Position numbers and translations under genes: made by a program. Under the pieces are notes generated by a model. It ran no database searches. It was given only the letters and a program-made list of their open reading frames with translations, and was not told the origin of the DNA. This document shows, piece by piece, positions 1 through 12,600 of a stretch of 64,000 bases of DNA. Location of the stretch: the NCBI RefSeq assembly GCF_030463565.1, contig NC_134644.1, forward strand, positions 150,375,967 through 150,439,966. The letters run 5' to 3'. This stretch comes from Pelecanus crispus (lineage: Eukaryota; Chordata; Aves; Pelecaniformes; Pelecanidae). How positions within the stretch are numbered: position 1 is the stretch's first letter; each line of letters opens with the position of its first letter.

Positions 1-2849
1 AACTATCCTTTTTTCTTCAGGCTGGGGGATAGAAAGTTTGTGAATAAATCACTTTTCACTGCCTTCTCAGCAGGTTTATGCCTTCTGGAAGTCAAGACTC
101 CCAGTAAGCAGTCAGTGCTTACATGACTGCAAATTAGTGCTGTCTTTTCTCCATTTTAAAGTATGCTTCTGACATTTTGATATGCTTTTACTGTCTTCTG
201 TGGGAGAATATAAATTCCGCTGCCTTAAAAACTGCTCAACATGGAGTATGGTGGAGCTTTTAAACAATCACTGAATGAGATGCATAGAAGGAAAATACAT
301 CGTGAAAGATAAGTGAGCTAAAGTTCCTTCTGCAGACAGAGAGCCTGAATCCTTGTCTGTAAACGCACCTCTTGCAGAGGTTTAGGTGTCTGGCATCAGT
401 TGTCCTGGGACCATGCACCCCTACTTACATACGGCTCTGAAACTGCTCCCTAGCAGTGCTTATATTTTTGCTTTTTGTGCTCTTTCCTCACAGAGGGAAG
501 CAAAAATTTCAAATAGAAGCACTCTTACTCTTAGGCCTGTCTTCTAAGACTGTTAAAATAATCAGCGACGCAAATCAGAACAGCTTGAAATGGAACAAAA
601 CCTTCCTCTGTCTGCCTATGTTTTCTAAGCACCAACCATTGACACCAGCAGAAGTAGATAATGTGCTGATTGTCACTGAGCGTTGTGTGCTTAGTAATAC
701 AACTCCCTATTTCCTATACTAGCTCTAACATCTTACTTCCACCATCATCAGCAATTATTCATCAGTAGGGTTATTTCCCCAGCAATCTTAAAATGTGGAC
801 TGAAGAAAACAGGAGAGAGGTAAGAAATAAAGAGAACTGGTGTGAGAATTTGGCATTCTGATTTGAATTATAGTATGCTTAGTAGAGAGATTAAATTCTC
901 CAAGTTCAGTGGAGATCAAGGAGAAAGAATGTACCAAGTTAGAGAAGGATATTTTAGGGTAGTGAGGAGGATATTGGATGGACTGTGGTGATGGAAGGAG
1001 ACTGACTTAAAAGGGCTTTCTAAAGTGGAAAAAACAAATACTTATGCCATTATAGAAGATAGGAATTGTAAAGAACTCCAAGAATTTGACAGGGATAGAC
1101 TGCCTAAACTGTGGTAGTAGAAAGAAGTGGTAAAAAAAAAAAAAAATAAAATCAGAGAAAGTCACAGTGAATAATTTATGGTTGAAGGAACTAGAACATG
1201 TTTAAATAATTTAACATCAAGAGATTTTGGTGTTCACAAATGTTTTCTGTACAGAAGACAGAAAAGTCACTTTTCTTATGTTTGCTTGTAATTATGTGCC
1301 TTTCCCCCTTGGTTATCTGTAAGGGTCAGGAAGGAATTCCCCCACCACCACTACACACAGTTTTGTTGCTGTCTTTTTCTCCTTCCTTTAAGGCATTGAT
1401 ATTTGCTGTATCTCCAGACAGAATGTGCTTTGCTTCTAGGAGTATTGAGTTCTTTTAGGTTCCTGCTCAGGTTCCTATCCTTAAGTTTTGGTCTGAGAAG
1501 GAATTCTAGCTGAATTGGCAAGGACTTCCTTTTTAGTTGTATCGTTCTTAATTTGAAGGAGTGCCACCCTAATCCAGTAATTTCTTTAGTATTTCTTCCT
1601 CTCACATAAATGTAAGAATACTACATCAGCAAGAATGTGTAGCAAGCATCAGCTTAATAACACCCTTCAGACTGTCAGGAGTGCTACTGTATTTAATATT
1701 TCTTTTGAGAGATTTTGCAACTCTTAATAATGGGGACAACTTAAAGATCATAGATTTTAAGTAAATAATTATTGCAGTTATGTTTGGCAGTACCTATTGT
1801 ATTGTTAGTACCACTGAATAATCCATTATCTTCTGTGCAGAAAGTCTTTGTCAACATTAACTGGAAAAATTAGCTGAATCTTCTTTTGAAAGACTGAGTG
1901 ATTTAAAAAACAAAACCAAGCCCATACTAGCTACTGTAAAGAAAATTAACTCTATCCCAGCCAAAACCCGCACAAATATGTAAGACCTTGTAGATGACAA
2001 AATGGCCACAGTCCCTGTAAGTTGTAATCACAGAACTATTAATAGGTTCGTTGTATTGTTTACTGGTAAGAATTATTGTACTTAAAATATGGATCAGCAT
2101 GCATTACATACTGTACACTGAAGGCTTGTAATGCATAGATCACTAAAGGTAGGTATACATTTTCTCTGTTTTCGTTAAATTGCGGAGCTGCAGAAGATAG
2201 GTTATTTAATACCTCGACGATCAGTTTCAAAGCTAGAAGTGTTATTTGTCTTCAGTAACACATACAACTGTTGGTCTTTGCAGACATAAGCAAAGAATAG
2301 TCCTTTCCTTGAAGTGCAGAACCTGAAAAGATGCAGAGTGGGAAGCGAGTGCTAAATAAGTAGTTGCATGCTAGTCATACCCATAAAAATATTTCCTGTA
2401 TGTACATTTCTTAAAGGTCATCCTCGCTTCTCTTACAAGTTTACTTAGGTGGACTTACTTCAGGCTTTGTAATGTTGCTTTTTCTGATTTTCACCAAACC
2501 TGTTGAGCTTCACACTCTGCCTGAAAGTCCAGATTTCAGAATATTAAAGGTGGCACGCTAAAGATGTAACTTACATTGCAAAGGTGATGTCGTTTGTAAT
2601 AATAAACTCCTATTCATAAGAGAATGCTAGGTTAATGCTTCTAAAACTAACAGTTTATTTCATATTTTGTATTTGGAAAAACGTGATAGTTAAGATATTG
2701 CGGAAGCAGTGATGCTTGTTATGCTTTTAATAGTCTGTTCACTTAGTTGTCTGCTTATTGTACTTATGATAGTGGAGTGGTTTTGGTAATTTGATACTTA
2801 AGCCACAAAAATTGTTTGAATTTTGTTTGAAGGTTCTCTTCTTTTGTAG
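1..2849 (+). other. POP1: POP1 intron (partial, runs off the left edge)
   Basis: This stretch lies upstream of the first POP1 exon seen in the window and ends in a good polypyrimidine tract with an AG acceptor at 2848-2849. It is A/T-rich. The longest open frame (456-722, 88 codons) has no recognisable similarity and begins at a TTG codon. I see no exon, RNA gene or interspersed repeat that I can support here. An upstream POP1 exon in this stretch cannot be fully excluded. Confidence 0.7.
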
Positions 2850-2965
2850 ATAATGATAAAGTTAGGCAGCTGTACCTGGAGGGTGTACCTGTAGACTGTG
2901 CTCACAGCTTTATCTGGGACCGGGACATCTGTAAGAACGTCACTGAAAATAAAATCTCAGAGCAG
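2850..2965 (+). CDS. POP1: POP1 coding exon (fourth from last)
   Basis: The exon starts after CTTTTGTAG and ends before GTAACTAAG. The first two bases complete a codon from the previous exon. It encodes 38 full codons beginning [11 protein letters not shown] and ending ENKISEQ, leaving phase 0. The [10 protein letters not shown] segment is a hallmark of POP1 orthologues. Confidence 0.95.
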
Positions 2966-5900
2966 GTAACTAAGAAGGTGGATTGCCATGGATAAAATGG
3001 CTAATGGTTCATAGAGCAAGACTCTTGAAACTTGTATAAATCCAAGAGCAGTAGTTTCCTAATGTCATAGTATCCAGCTGCTGAGTTGAAGTGTTTGTTT
3101 TGTAGCCTTTGTGCAATGGTTTTGCACAACCATTGTTCATGATTCAATTGAAAGAAAGCTTTATTGGATTGTCTACAGGACTAAATAGTTGTAGGTTTAT
3201 TTATCAGAAGGGTTTGGAATTGGATTTTCCTACATCGCTTTGACTCATGTGCAGCAGTTAAAAGGGATGAAGTAGCACAGAGAGGCTCTGGCCATTCACT
3301 CCTCAGTCATAGGCAGGTCAGTTCTGACAAAAGAATCATGGAAGTTGGAAGGAAATAAATCCCTCTGGTTGTGAACTGCAGCACACTGTGTTGTGGGCAT
3401 TTTGGGCAATACCTGTGACTTGTAGAGAGCCTTAAATGTGCTGTTACAGGTTTGAAATCTCCTATCTTGACATTTCCCTTGGCAATGGAGGAGCAACCCA
3501 TAAAATGCATGGGTAAAATGGTGATTTAGTCACAAAAGGTGATAAACTTTTGGCACCATTGTAATCAAAAAGAAAATACTGGTGTGGCAGAAACATCTCG
3601 CCTGAATATTCTCTTCATGAAAATTAGTTTTGTGCTCTTTCAAATTGGCTGCCATAGTATAAAAAAGCAGAGTACTTAAAAAAAAAAAACCAAAACAAAA
3701 AACAAAAACAAAAAAAAGCCCCAACCAACCTACACTAGCGCATAACAGGTATCAGCACACTCTTCTTGTATATGAGTGTTTTTCATGCTGTCATGAAAGG
3801 TAATGTTTACCTTATAAAACAGCTGGTGCAGAAGGGACATGTAAAGAGGCAGTCTGAGGGTCTGGTTTTTTATAAATGTATTCTTAATGTGGTACAATGA
3901 AATATAACAACTGGTGATTGACAAAGCCTTGGTGCCAGCATGCTTTGTGCAAAACTGTTTTGTGACCAAATGTTCTTCCCATCTCCCTGGAGGTAGTTCA
4001 GATTTGCTCTGTGTATTGACAGACTGTTTGAAAGCACCTGTTCAGTCTAGTCTTGTGCACAAATCTATAAATATCAAGTTGCAATACTTGTTTTTCCTCC
4101 TTCATCTGTGCTGTACATTTTTGCTCTGAGTTTCAGTACCTACCCTCCATCAAGGTCAGTGGAAATAAGGAGGAGAGAAAAAAGGTGCTTAATGCTTTTT
4201 TCTAAAAACATTTTTCATGCCTCCATGAAGGTCAGTTCAAATGTGTAGCACATTACTAGTATATTTTTCCTAGTTATAAGCTCACCTTCTCTCTGTATCT
4301 TGGAAGGGTATCTAGAAGAGGGAAAATGGTTACTAACTTATTGGAAATATCTTCTCCTCCTCAGGATTTAAACCATATGAGAGCTCAGTTACTGGTACCT
4401 GGATCACACCTTGATTTGGGTCCTTGCGAATCTAAGATTCCCATACTGTTGGTGCAGCAGCCAGGGAAAATGGCTGGAGAAGATCGACCAGGATGGGGGA
4501 GTGGCTGGGATATCTATCTCCCAAAGGGCTGGGGCATGGCTTTCTGGATTCCTTTTGTAAGTGACTTTCATTGCAAATTGCAAGTAAATGTGACAAATTA
4601 TACAATTTTGTTCAAAATAATCAATTTTAGAGAGTATACTTCACATTGTATAACCAATTCACAATTACAGGATCAAAATCCCACTTTAAAAGGGTGTATG
4701 AACTGGTTGATGGCACAGGCTTGGTCTTAAAGTCTCAAAAATAAACAAGAGCTTTTTATGTCTTCTGTATAACTGTACCCACATGGCAGTCTAAAGCAGG
4801 AAATCAGAGTAAGGAGAGAAGGCTGATGCTATAGCTCTTTGGTTTTGTGTTTCTAAGGGCATAGGTCTCTGAAGAGAAATCATTTGGTGCCTGCTGCTAA
4901 TCCATTTCCAGCTTGGCTATCTCCATCACTCTGTCAAGAAATTGGTTGCCTCTGATTTGGGAGAGACCTTGAAACACAAAGATTGAGTTAAGCTTGAGTA
5001 CTTTTCTGGTGCTGTTTGGAGCTTCCTGCTTTGAATGTCTAGATGGCAATTTTAATGTCTTTCTGCAGTTAAATTTATGCTTTTGAATGTGCAGGGGGAT
5101 TAATTGCAGTGATACCTATTGTACAGTTAAAATAAATTGGGCAGTGACTTTGTCAAAGTAATATGACATTCCTGGCAACATACAAGATCAGAACCTGTGA
5201 AATTCTCTTCAGTTTTGTTGATAGTTTTTTCAAAATTAAATTTAAAGATCATGACTAACGTTTTTGTTGAAATGAGCATCTAGAACTGTGAAAACCATAC
5301 TTAAGTTTATTTTTTCGAAAGCTAAAGTGGTAGACTTTCCCTTTTCTAAGGCAGTTGCTTCTGGAGTATTAATGGTTTGGGTTTTTTTTCAGTTAGGAAC
5401 CTGGAATCAGTACAAACACTGCTTTTTTGGGTTTTGGTTTTTATAACAGATATATCGAGGTGTACGAGTCGGTGGCTTGCAAGAGGCTTTAAAGCATTCT
5501 GAATATCAAAGAACACCTCACACTCCAAATGATTTCCCAGACTGTCAGGCGGGAATGCAGTTCGCCAAAGAACTGGAAACCAGTCTTCTTGAAAAATTCA
5601 AACGGTAATATCAAATTCAAAATTGATTGCAAGAATGAAAAAAATGAATACTGCTTAAAATATGCCCTTAATTATCTGTTGTGTTCATTTAGACTTGGAC
5701 TTCAGTAAGATCTTTCACTAGTGTTTTAAATCCTAATATTATAAGAAAGAAAAGAATCCTAGGTGTATTTAACAGAAAAGCTCTGCTAAGCTGGATATAA
5801 ATTAACTAAAACCTTCTATTCCCAGAGGTATGCTCAGTTATAAGGCTGTAACAAGGCTGCATAACAATGAAATAAACAAAGCTATTTCAAGCTCCCTTAG

Positions 5901-8259
5901 CAGCAAATGAAGGGAGGACGTAGGAGAAGGCAAAGGCAGAATATCAAAGTATGTACTAAGCGTTAAAGAATGAAGTGAAGAGGTACTATTTCAGTGTCCA
6001 CTTTTTAAATACCAGGTATTCTGAAGTTTGCCTTCATTTTCACTACAGTAAACATAGAACTCTTAACCATGAGTATGTGGTAGCTGGAAGTGTCCTCTGC
6101 ACCAACTGCTGTTGGCTCCCCTTCCAGCTAGGAGGGGGAAGTAGGAGAAGTTTAGAGGAAAAGGTGGTGGTGTCAGTCACAGTAGATAGAAATATCCAGC
6201 ATGGCTGAAAGGATATGGTGGTCAGAAATACAGCAGTGTTGTCTAGAAGTATAACTTTAAAATTCTTCCTCAGTGGGATTACAAAGGGAATGCACAGTTA
6301 ACTTCCTGTTCTAAATACTTTGGTTTGAAAACAGAAAACATTATTAGACCAGCAGGACAAAGTAGACAGCCTGTTGAAGTGCTAGGGACTGAATATGGGC
6401 CCAGAAAACAAATATTCTTACCTACTTGATTTATCATTCAGACGTCCACCTGCAAAAAGGGCAAATTATGTCAAGCTGGGCACTTTGTCCCCTTTCATCT
6501 GTCCTTGGGGGCAGCTGACGAAGAACTGGGAAGGAAGAATGAAAGCTTCAGGAGAATTTGTACATCCTTCTTCCCCACACTCTGAGTGCTGCGCAACTGA
6601 AGAGCATAGCTTTTGTGACCCCAAAGCAGAAGTGGTCCAAGAAGCTGGCCCTGAGACTGGTGAGGTAGAGGAGACCATGGAAATAACAAGCTCTGAAGGT
6701 GTCGTAAAGACAGAGGATGTTACAAGCACCCAAGACTTTGTTGAGAGAGATGAAACTATGACAACAAATGACTTTATTGTTCTCAGGTATGTCAAAATGA
6801 TATATGCATGGGAGGTGTTCTTTCTTTATTGGGAATTTTTGAATTGGGGAAAGGAAGAGCTCAGCCTTGATTATTAAGATGAGAGAATTATTTGATCCAG
6901 ATACAGTGAGGAGATTAGTTTTGTTGTGGATCAGAATTTGCTGTTGAGTGGAAGTCTTTCTCCTGCTTTTCCCCAGCAAACTTGGTGACTAGATGAAGTA
7001 AACTTCTTAAATTATCTTAAATTTAACACTCTTGAGTTTAATGTGTTCTTGGAATTGGCATATTCTGTCTGCTTCCAGGTGGATGAAGCTTTTAGAGGCT
7101 CATATTTGTGATTTTAAAACTGTTGCTGTGTAAATAAGCTTGCATTCTCTTTTCTAATATATCATCACAGGTGTTTCTTGCACTACTTAATAACGTCTAT
7201 AAAGAAAACAGAGAATCCCCTGCATTCCAGTGCAACACATGAGGGCAGCAACAGTGTTTGGAAAGTGTCTGAATGCAGGTCTTTCATTTTTGTGTAGTTA
7301 TCAGGGGAAGAAAACATTGGCAGTTCTGGACTGCATTAATGTCACTGAAGGTTTTAGAGCATTTAACAAGTTTTGGGGGTTTTAACAGGTAATGTCTCCT
7401 TCTGAAGAAATAGCCTTGCACATGAATTCCACTCACCCATGTTCTTTTTGTGCTCAGAGTGATACAAATACCAGCTTGGAAGGTTGCAGAAAGCCCCAGG
7501 GCTTTTTTTAATCGAGCTCTTGCAAATATGCAGGGTGCTGGATTTGTGTTGTACTTACTTGTTAATAGCTATCCTTGATGTTTATTTTTAAAAACTTTTA
7601 ATAGGAGTGAGAAACTACTAATGCAGTTATCAGCCTGGTGCTATCCCACTGCTGGAAAAGATCGGCGAGTCCGCCTTATTTCTCGACTGGGGCAGAAGGA
7701 AATGACTGAAGATGTGTTTTTGCCAATCTTGATGAGCTATCCAAGGGCTCTTGTATGGGTCAACTTGTCTCTCCTGAGAAAGGGGAATCCTGAATTACAT
7801 GCCATGATTTGCATCCCAACAGAAGATGACTTGCTGCATCTAAGCAAAGACAAACTCTTCTGTGGTCCTCAAGAACCCAAACATCGTGACATATTCAAGC
7901 ACAAGGTACAGAAACTAAAAGAGGAGAAGAAGAAAAAGGGTTACACAAAGGCTCTAGAAAGTGACCCCCTGAGCGTTCCAGATAAAGAAACAACTGAGGC
8001 ACATGAAGACCTAATTCTTGGTCTTTGGTCAGACATTCTCCCAGATGTTACTTCCCACTGCTCCAGAACTCTCTTGGGATATGTCACTCGAGGGGATTTT
8101 TCATTGGCTGCAGGCTGTGGAGAAGCACTGGGTTTTGTTAGCTTGACAGGGTTACTTTATATGTTACACAACCAGCCAGCAGATAAAAAAGGGCTCGTTT
8201 TGTTAAGAACTCCAGCATCTTTACAGTACAGATTTGCAAGACTTAATATTGAGGTTTAA
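2850..8259 (+). CDS. POP1: POP1, ribonuclease P/MRP protein subunit, C-terminal part in four exons
   Basis: POP1 is the large scaffold protein of nuclear RNase P and RNase MRP, which bind catalytic RNAs and process pre-tRNA 5' ends and pre-rRNA in the nucleus and nucleolus. The spliced product of 2850-2965, 5450-5604, 6442-6786 and 7605-8259 gives about 423 residues. Recognised conserved stretches are [86 protein letters not shown] and the terminal [13 protein letters not shown]. These match the C-terminal 40% or so of the vertebrate protein (about 1020 residues in human, from memory). Each junction keeps frame (entry phase 1, then 0, 2, 2). A long acidic linker in the third exon and a lysine-rich segment in the fourth are poorly conserved, as expected for this protein. 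The gene continues to the left of the window and converges on NIPAL2. Confidence 0.95.
2966..5449 (+). other. POP1: POP1 intron
   Basis: GT-AG intron of 2484 bases. It contains an A-rich simple stretch at 3678-3717. A 134-codon open frame (4326-4730) has no recognisable similarity and no splice context that fits the flanking exon phases, so I treat it as chance. Confidence 0.85.
3678..3717 (+). repeat. A-rich simple sequence
   Basis: About 40 bases of runs of A interrupted by single or double C. It could be the degenerate poly(A) tail of a decayed retroposed sequence or plain low-complexity DNA. No gene-like body adjoins it that I can identify. Confidence 0.8.
5450..5604 (+). CDS. POP1: POP1 coding exon (third from last)
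   Basis: Acceptor TTTATAACAG, donor GTAATATCA. It encodes 51 codons plus two bases and contains [19 protein letters not shown] and [15 protein letters not shown]. The last codon (CG plus A from the next exon) is Arg. Confidence 0.95.
5605..6441 (+). other. POP1: POP1 intron
   Basis: GT-AG intron of 837 bases, with donor GTAATA and acceptor TTATCATTCAG. I see no repeat or other gene in it. Confidence 0.9.
6442..6786 (+). CDS. POP1: POP1 coding exon (second from last)
   Basis: It begins with the A that completes an Arg codon and ends at CTCAG before GTATGTC. It encodes [18 protein letters not shown] and [14 protein letters not shown], conserved in POP1. An acidic Ser/Thr/Glu-rich linker of about 75 residues follows (pieces: [31 protein letters not shown]) and is probably disordered. 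An antisense open frame of 109 codons over this exon is a shadow. Confidence 0.94.
6787..7604 (+). other. POP1: POP1 last intron
   Basis: GT-AG intron of 818 bases with acceptor CTTTTAATAG. Nothing else is recognised in it. Confidence 0.9.
7605..8259 (+). CDS. POP1: POP1 terminal coding exon
   Basis: The first G completes an Arg codon, then [14 protein letters not shown] follows. The exon carries [19 protein letters not shown], the lysine-rich [11 protein letters not shown] segment, and the highly conserved C-terminal block from [11 protein letters not shown] to [11 protein letters not shown] stop at 8257-8259. This block ends the protein at the same residues as mammalian POP1 (IEV), so the C-terminus is complete. 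Confidence 0.96.
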
Positions 8260-8387
8260 GTATCATTGCAATGCAGTAGAATGCCAAAAATACCAAAGAA
8301 TGTCTGTTTTGTCTTCTGTGGCCTTTCTGGTATGTCTCAAATTTGAGGTGATTGTGAGCCCCACATCATCTTGAGGATTATGAAATA

Positions 8388-8393
8388 ATTAAA
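8388..8393 (+). promoter_or_regulatory. POP1: candidate proximal polyadenylation signal ATTAAA
   Basis: This is the common variant hexamer, 129 bases after the POP1 stop. There is no strong GU-rich element behind it, so it is a weaker candidate than the one at 8830. Confidence 0.25.
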
Positions 8394-8829
8394 AAGCTTC
8401 ATAGCATTATTAATGAAAATAACTAATGCATAGACAGACTTAATAATTACTTTTGATGTCTGCATTGATAAGGATTTCTAACAGTGACGCATCCGTTGTC
8501 GTAATCTTCTTCATCTCTAAAGAAGCATATTGTTCGTTTTTCACCTCAGAGCAGTGGATGCTATAACAATACACAGAAAAACATTATTTTCCTCTGAGAA
8601 ATCTTTTGGTCAGATGGATTGTAACTTTCCAGTGCATTGTTCACATGTAAGTGCATGTGGTCTGGACCAGTGTATATAGCAAGTGGCTTTTCCTGATTCT
8701 TTGTGTCTGAATGCATGTGGCTGCAGTGGAACAGAGCTAAGTAGACCTATTATATAATATTTTGTTTCTATTAAGAAAGCAGAAGGGTACGTACTTTGGT
8801 GGAACAGCTCTGTGCTTAAATGAAATGCA

Positions 8830-8835
8830 AATAAA
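8830..8835 (+). promoter_or_regulatory. POP1: candidate polyadenylation signal AATAAA
   Basis: Canonical hexamer about 570 bases after the POP1 stop and before the CR1 copy. I take it as the likeliest main signal, but transcript ends are not visible in the DNA. Confidence 0.5.
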
Positions 8836-8992
8836 ACATAGCCCAGCTATATAATCTTGAATTATAATAACTGGAGCTCTTAAATTGGAAAGCATATCAG
8901 TCCTCTCTAGTCTGAGAGAAAACTAGTTTTGAAAGGTAGTAAGCCTTTCAGTTGCAAATTGCTGTTGATGGGTCAGCATACATTTTCTGTTA

Positions 8993-9270
8993 ATCATAGA
9001 ATCGTTTAGGTTGGAAAAGACCTTTAAGATCATCCAGTCCAACCATTAACCTACACTACCAAGTCTACTCTAAGCCAATCAAGGGTAGACTAGACTAAAC
9101 CATGTCTCAAAGTGCCACATCTACCCGTTTTTTGAACACTTCGAGGGATGGTGACTCCACCACCTCTCTGGGCAGCCTGTTCCAATGCTTGACCACCCTT
9201 TCCATAAAGAAATTTTTCCTAATTTCCAACCTAAACCTCCCCTGGCGCAGCTTAAGCCCATTTCCTCTCG
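8993..9270 (-). mobile_element. CR1 LINE 3' fragment
   Basis: The reverse complement reads as a bird CR1 3' end: GAGGAAATGGGCTTAAG, CCAGGGGAGGTTTAGG, GCTGCCCAGAGAGGTGGTGG, TTGGACTGGATGATCTTAAA, CCAACCTAAACGATTCTATG. Only the last 280 bases or so are present, the usual 5' truncation of CR1. It carries no complete reverse transcriptase gene. It is nearly the same as the copy at 30027-30322. Confidence 0.93.
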
Positions 9271-9628
9271 TAATAATAGGGGATATTTTGGTTCCTTAAA
9301 ACACAAGGTTATTTTTGTACAGAATGTGCTAGGATTGAAGGTTTCATCACTTTACTGTATGGTTTATGAATGTTGTTCAAATTCATAAAACTTGTACAGT
9401 ATGCTGGAGGGGTGAGGGGAGAAAGGTGTTTGATTTGACTGAGGTGTCGTGGGTTGACTGGTTGGGTTTGGTGTTTTGTTGGGGTTTTTTTAATGATAGC
9501 CTTAAGCTTCTAGCCATTCTTGAGTTAAACAGCTTGAAAACGAGTTTACAATAATACACTGTAGTTTGGTAGCAGCATGATACAAATGTATACCAGTTGG
9601 TAAAATTACCCTGAAACGATCATGTACA

Positions 9629-9634
9629 AATAAA
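9629..9634 (+). promoter_or_regulatory. POP1: candidate distal polyadenylation signal AATAAA
   Basis: Canonical hexamer 1.37 kb after the POP1 stop. If used, the antisense CR1 fragment becomes part of the POP1 3' UTR. Confidence 0.3.
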
Positions 9635-12600
9635 AATCTAATCTATTCTTGATTCAGGAGTCTACTGACTAAGCTTGATTCTTTAAGAAATTAAATGTGG
9701 ATCAGTTAATGTCTTAGTCTTTCTAAGTATCAGTCTGGAAATTAATTCCCTCATTCACGGTTTTGTTTGAAAAAGTCTTAGTTGAATAGATTAATGTTGT
9801 TTCGAGTTGTTTGTTGGAGGAAGGATTTAGAGTGCTTTACCTTCACAATTATTAAAATTTAGGGCCATTGTTGGATTAAACATGGCACACACATGTGGAA
9901 GGGGGCACAACATCTCTGATTCCAAGGGAAGTATGGGAAGTGGAGCTGGATTTTTGTTTCAGTCTTCAGAAGACTTGATTTAAGAATCATGTGCCAGTTG
10001 GAGTTATGGCGGCATGTGGGATGGAAGACGCAGCCTCCAGCACAGCTTGGACTACAACTCCCTGAGAAATCATGCCTAATGGCTCCAGCATCACTCATCT
10101 TTGATGCACCTGATAAAGCAATCATTGTCCCAGAAGGGTCCCGAGAAGCATCTGCACAAAAGCCGGCAGATGGCCCCAGAGGAAAGAGCTTGATTCTGCA
10201 CAGGGCTGGGATTCACATGCTCCTCGCTGTGTGACCGTGAACGCTGCAGCCTGTAGGTATGCCACTTAAACATTACAGCCTGGCTGCTCTGATCAAGTTC
10301 TCTTGGGATAATAATCCTGGATTTAATGAACCTTTTGAATTGTGAGCCCGATTGAAATATTTCTAGGATCAGAGTTTCCAGACCTGTGCTTCATGGGAAG
10401 AAAGGAGGGGAGGTGATGTTTATATGGCTTTTTTCCCCACTTTGTCTCCCTCATCTTCTTAGTAGGTAGATATTTTCTTGCCTCACTAGACCTGGCTTGT
10501 ATGTGAGAAAGAAAGAGAAGAGGCCCCCCACCCAAGCTATCATTTTTTCTTTTCTGCTTATAGATCTTTTGTTCACTGAATCTTTCCCAGGTTTTTATTT
10601 TTTTTTAAAAAATCTGGAGTCTTTTTTTCTTTTCTTCTTATTGGTAATTTCTGCCAGGTTTTCATTTTGACACTTCCTGTTACTTTTCTTTGATTTCCAT
10701 TCTCTATTTCTGATTTATGATCCTTCTCTCTGGTGAGCCAATGAACAGAAACTGGAATCCAAGTGCATCCTGTTCTGGATATCTTGTAATATTGTTACAC
10801 AGTTGTTTTCCTTTAAGTCAATGATTTATGCCTTAAGACTTCGCTCTCCTTGTAAAATGCACTGCAAGCCCGATAAGTTAAAAATGCTCAAAACTCTCAG
10901 CCAAAGTTTGTCAGAAAAATACTGTGACTTTATGTAGCTGCAGGGAAATTTTTATCTGTGGTTGGGATTTCCAGATTCTGAGCGTCTCAAGGGTGACTTA
11001 GTCATAAAAACCATGTCAACACCGGATAATCAAACTGTGGGTAATTAAACCTGTGTTATCTGTGCATCAGCTGGACAGTATGTCTGTGTTCATCATGTTG
11101 AATCAGGTGTAGTTTGCAGCACACATCTGTTCTTGGGCTGTATCTTACTGCAGTTACTACCCATTGGTTAACTACCCCAGAGCATCTGGATCAGCTCCCA
11201 TGGGCTCTGATACATGAGCATTTTTGGGAACCCAGGAAGCTTTTGCTCAGTGAAAGAAGCTCTCACGAGCTCTCTGGCTCCCATGCTGTTCTCTAGATAA
11301 CTTTCTCAAAATGGATGCCAGCACAAACACTTAGCTTTCATTCCTTGCTTGGCAAAAGATTTTGGAAGCTGATGTGAAGCACAGAAGGCAATTCCGGCAT
11401 TATCTGTAGCACTGTGAAAAGCTTGAATGCTACCGCGCTGCTCCTGTCACTCTTCCTACGGCTCCCTCAGAGCAGCTGAGTAAATACTGTACCTGAGACT
11501 CACCTGGTGAAGGGTCTTTTCCCAGCCTGAACCATGATTTACATGGTACTGCCTGCTATGTTAAGACAGGCGCAGTGACTGATTGACCTGCCAAGCTGAG
11601 GGTCTCATGGCTCTGAGATGCATATTCTTTACCATTGCAAATCCAGAAAATGAGGTTGCAGAAGAGGGTGGTGATTACTCTGTGGAATGAGGTGAGGTGG
11701 GACCCTGGCCAGACTGTTGTGTGTTTGTTAAAAGACGTTCAGGGCAATCTGTTTGTTTAGCAGTGCGTAAGTAATGGAAGAAGTTACCTGGCAGAAAGGC
11801 AGCTGGGGTTGTTGAAACAAATCTGGGAAAATAATTGGCAGAGTGACAGCCCTCTCGACAAGAGGTGGAAGCCTTGGGGGATCATGGCACATGCAGACAG
11901 AGGGTAGTCAAATGTAGTATGACAGTTTTCTTTCAGTGCTCTAAATCTGGAAGAGCCCGATATGTCAAATCCGATCCATTCACATGTCCATGTGAGATAG
12001 GTAGTAGGAACAGAGCTCAGGGGAGTAAACTACCAAAGGCAGCTTTCTGAAGTGCTAAGACTGAGAAGAGCAGAAAAGCAATAGCATTGTTTTATTTTCC
12101 AAAAATACAATATGCAAAAAAACCCAACCCCAAAGTCCCATGCTTCTAAATGCTCTAAATGCTAAATAGGTCAACAATCTAAATAGCATCCACAGTTTAC
12201 CTCTTGCAAATTCAACTCAGCTGTACTAAAATTCTTCTTTGTGAACACTGGTCTCATCAAATCCCTGCAAGAGCCAATAAACTTGTACTGCATAATGAGA
12301 ACTCTGGGAAAGGACAGAGGAGATGGGCTGAAACCATTTTGTGGCCGCGTGAAGGTCAGAGCCTGCTTGACCCTGCAGAAAATAAAATTAATGAGTTCAA
12401 GGTAGTTTGCAAAGTAGGTGGGGTGACAAAAGAACAGAATAGACAAAACACAGCTTCATTTATTGCATTGGGTCTCTTCTTAAAGAAATACATTTTCTTC
12501 TATAGTAGGAAAAATGCCTACACAGAAAGATTTTTTTTTTTTAAATTTTTTTAGACACTCCAAGATGTGCATTACATCTACCACCATCAGCTTGCTTGAC

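Larger units (their letters stand above)
8260..8855 (+). other. POP1: POP1 3' untranslated region (probable)
   Basis: The sequence after the POP1 stop codon is A/T-rich and non-coding. An AATAAA at 8830-8835 would place cleavage near 8850. The UTR may extend further, to the second AATAAA at 9629, in which case it would include an antisense CR1 fragment. The exact end cannot be fixed from sequence alone. Confidence 0.55.

Noticed and set aside
4326..4730. 134-codon open frame inside a POP1 intron
   Set aside because: It does not continue the POP1 reading phases, has no similarity I recognise and no splice sites that would join it to the neighbouring exons.
6466..6979. Antisense open frames of 109 and 143 codons over the POP1 exon
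   Set aside because: They are mirror frames of the real exon 6442-6786 and its flank. The sense strand carries clear POP1 protein motifs.
9102..9388. Open frames across 9.1-9.4 kb on both strands
   Set aside because: They lie in or beside the CR1 3' fragment and do not encode the CR1 reverse transcriptase.
10040..10070. ACTACAACTCCC motif resembling a ZNF143/THAP11 promoter site
   Set aside because: A single motif without the rest of the consensus or a CpG island is too weak to call a regulatory element.
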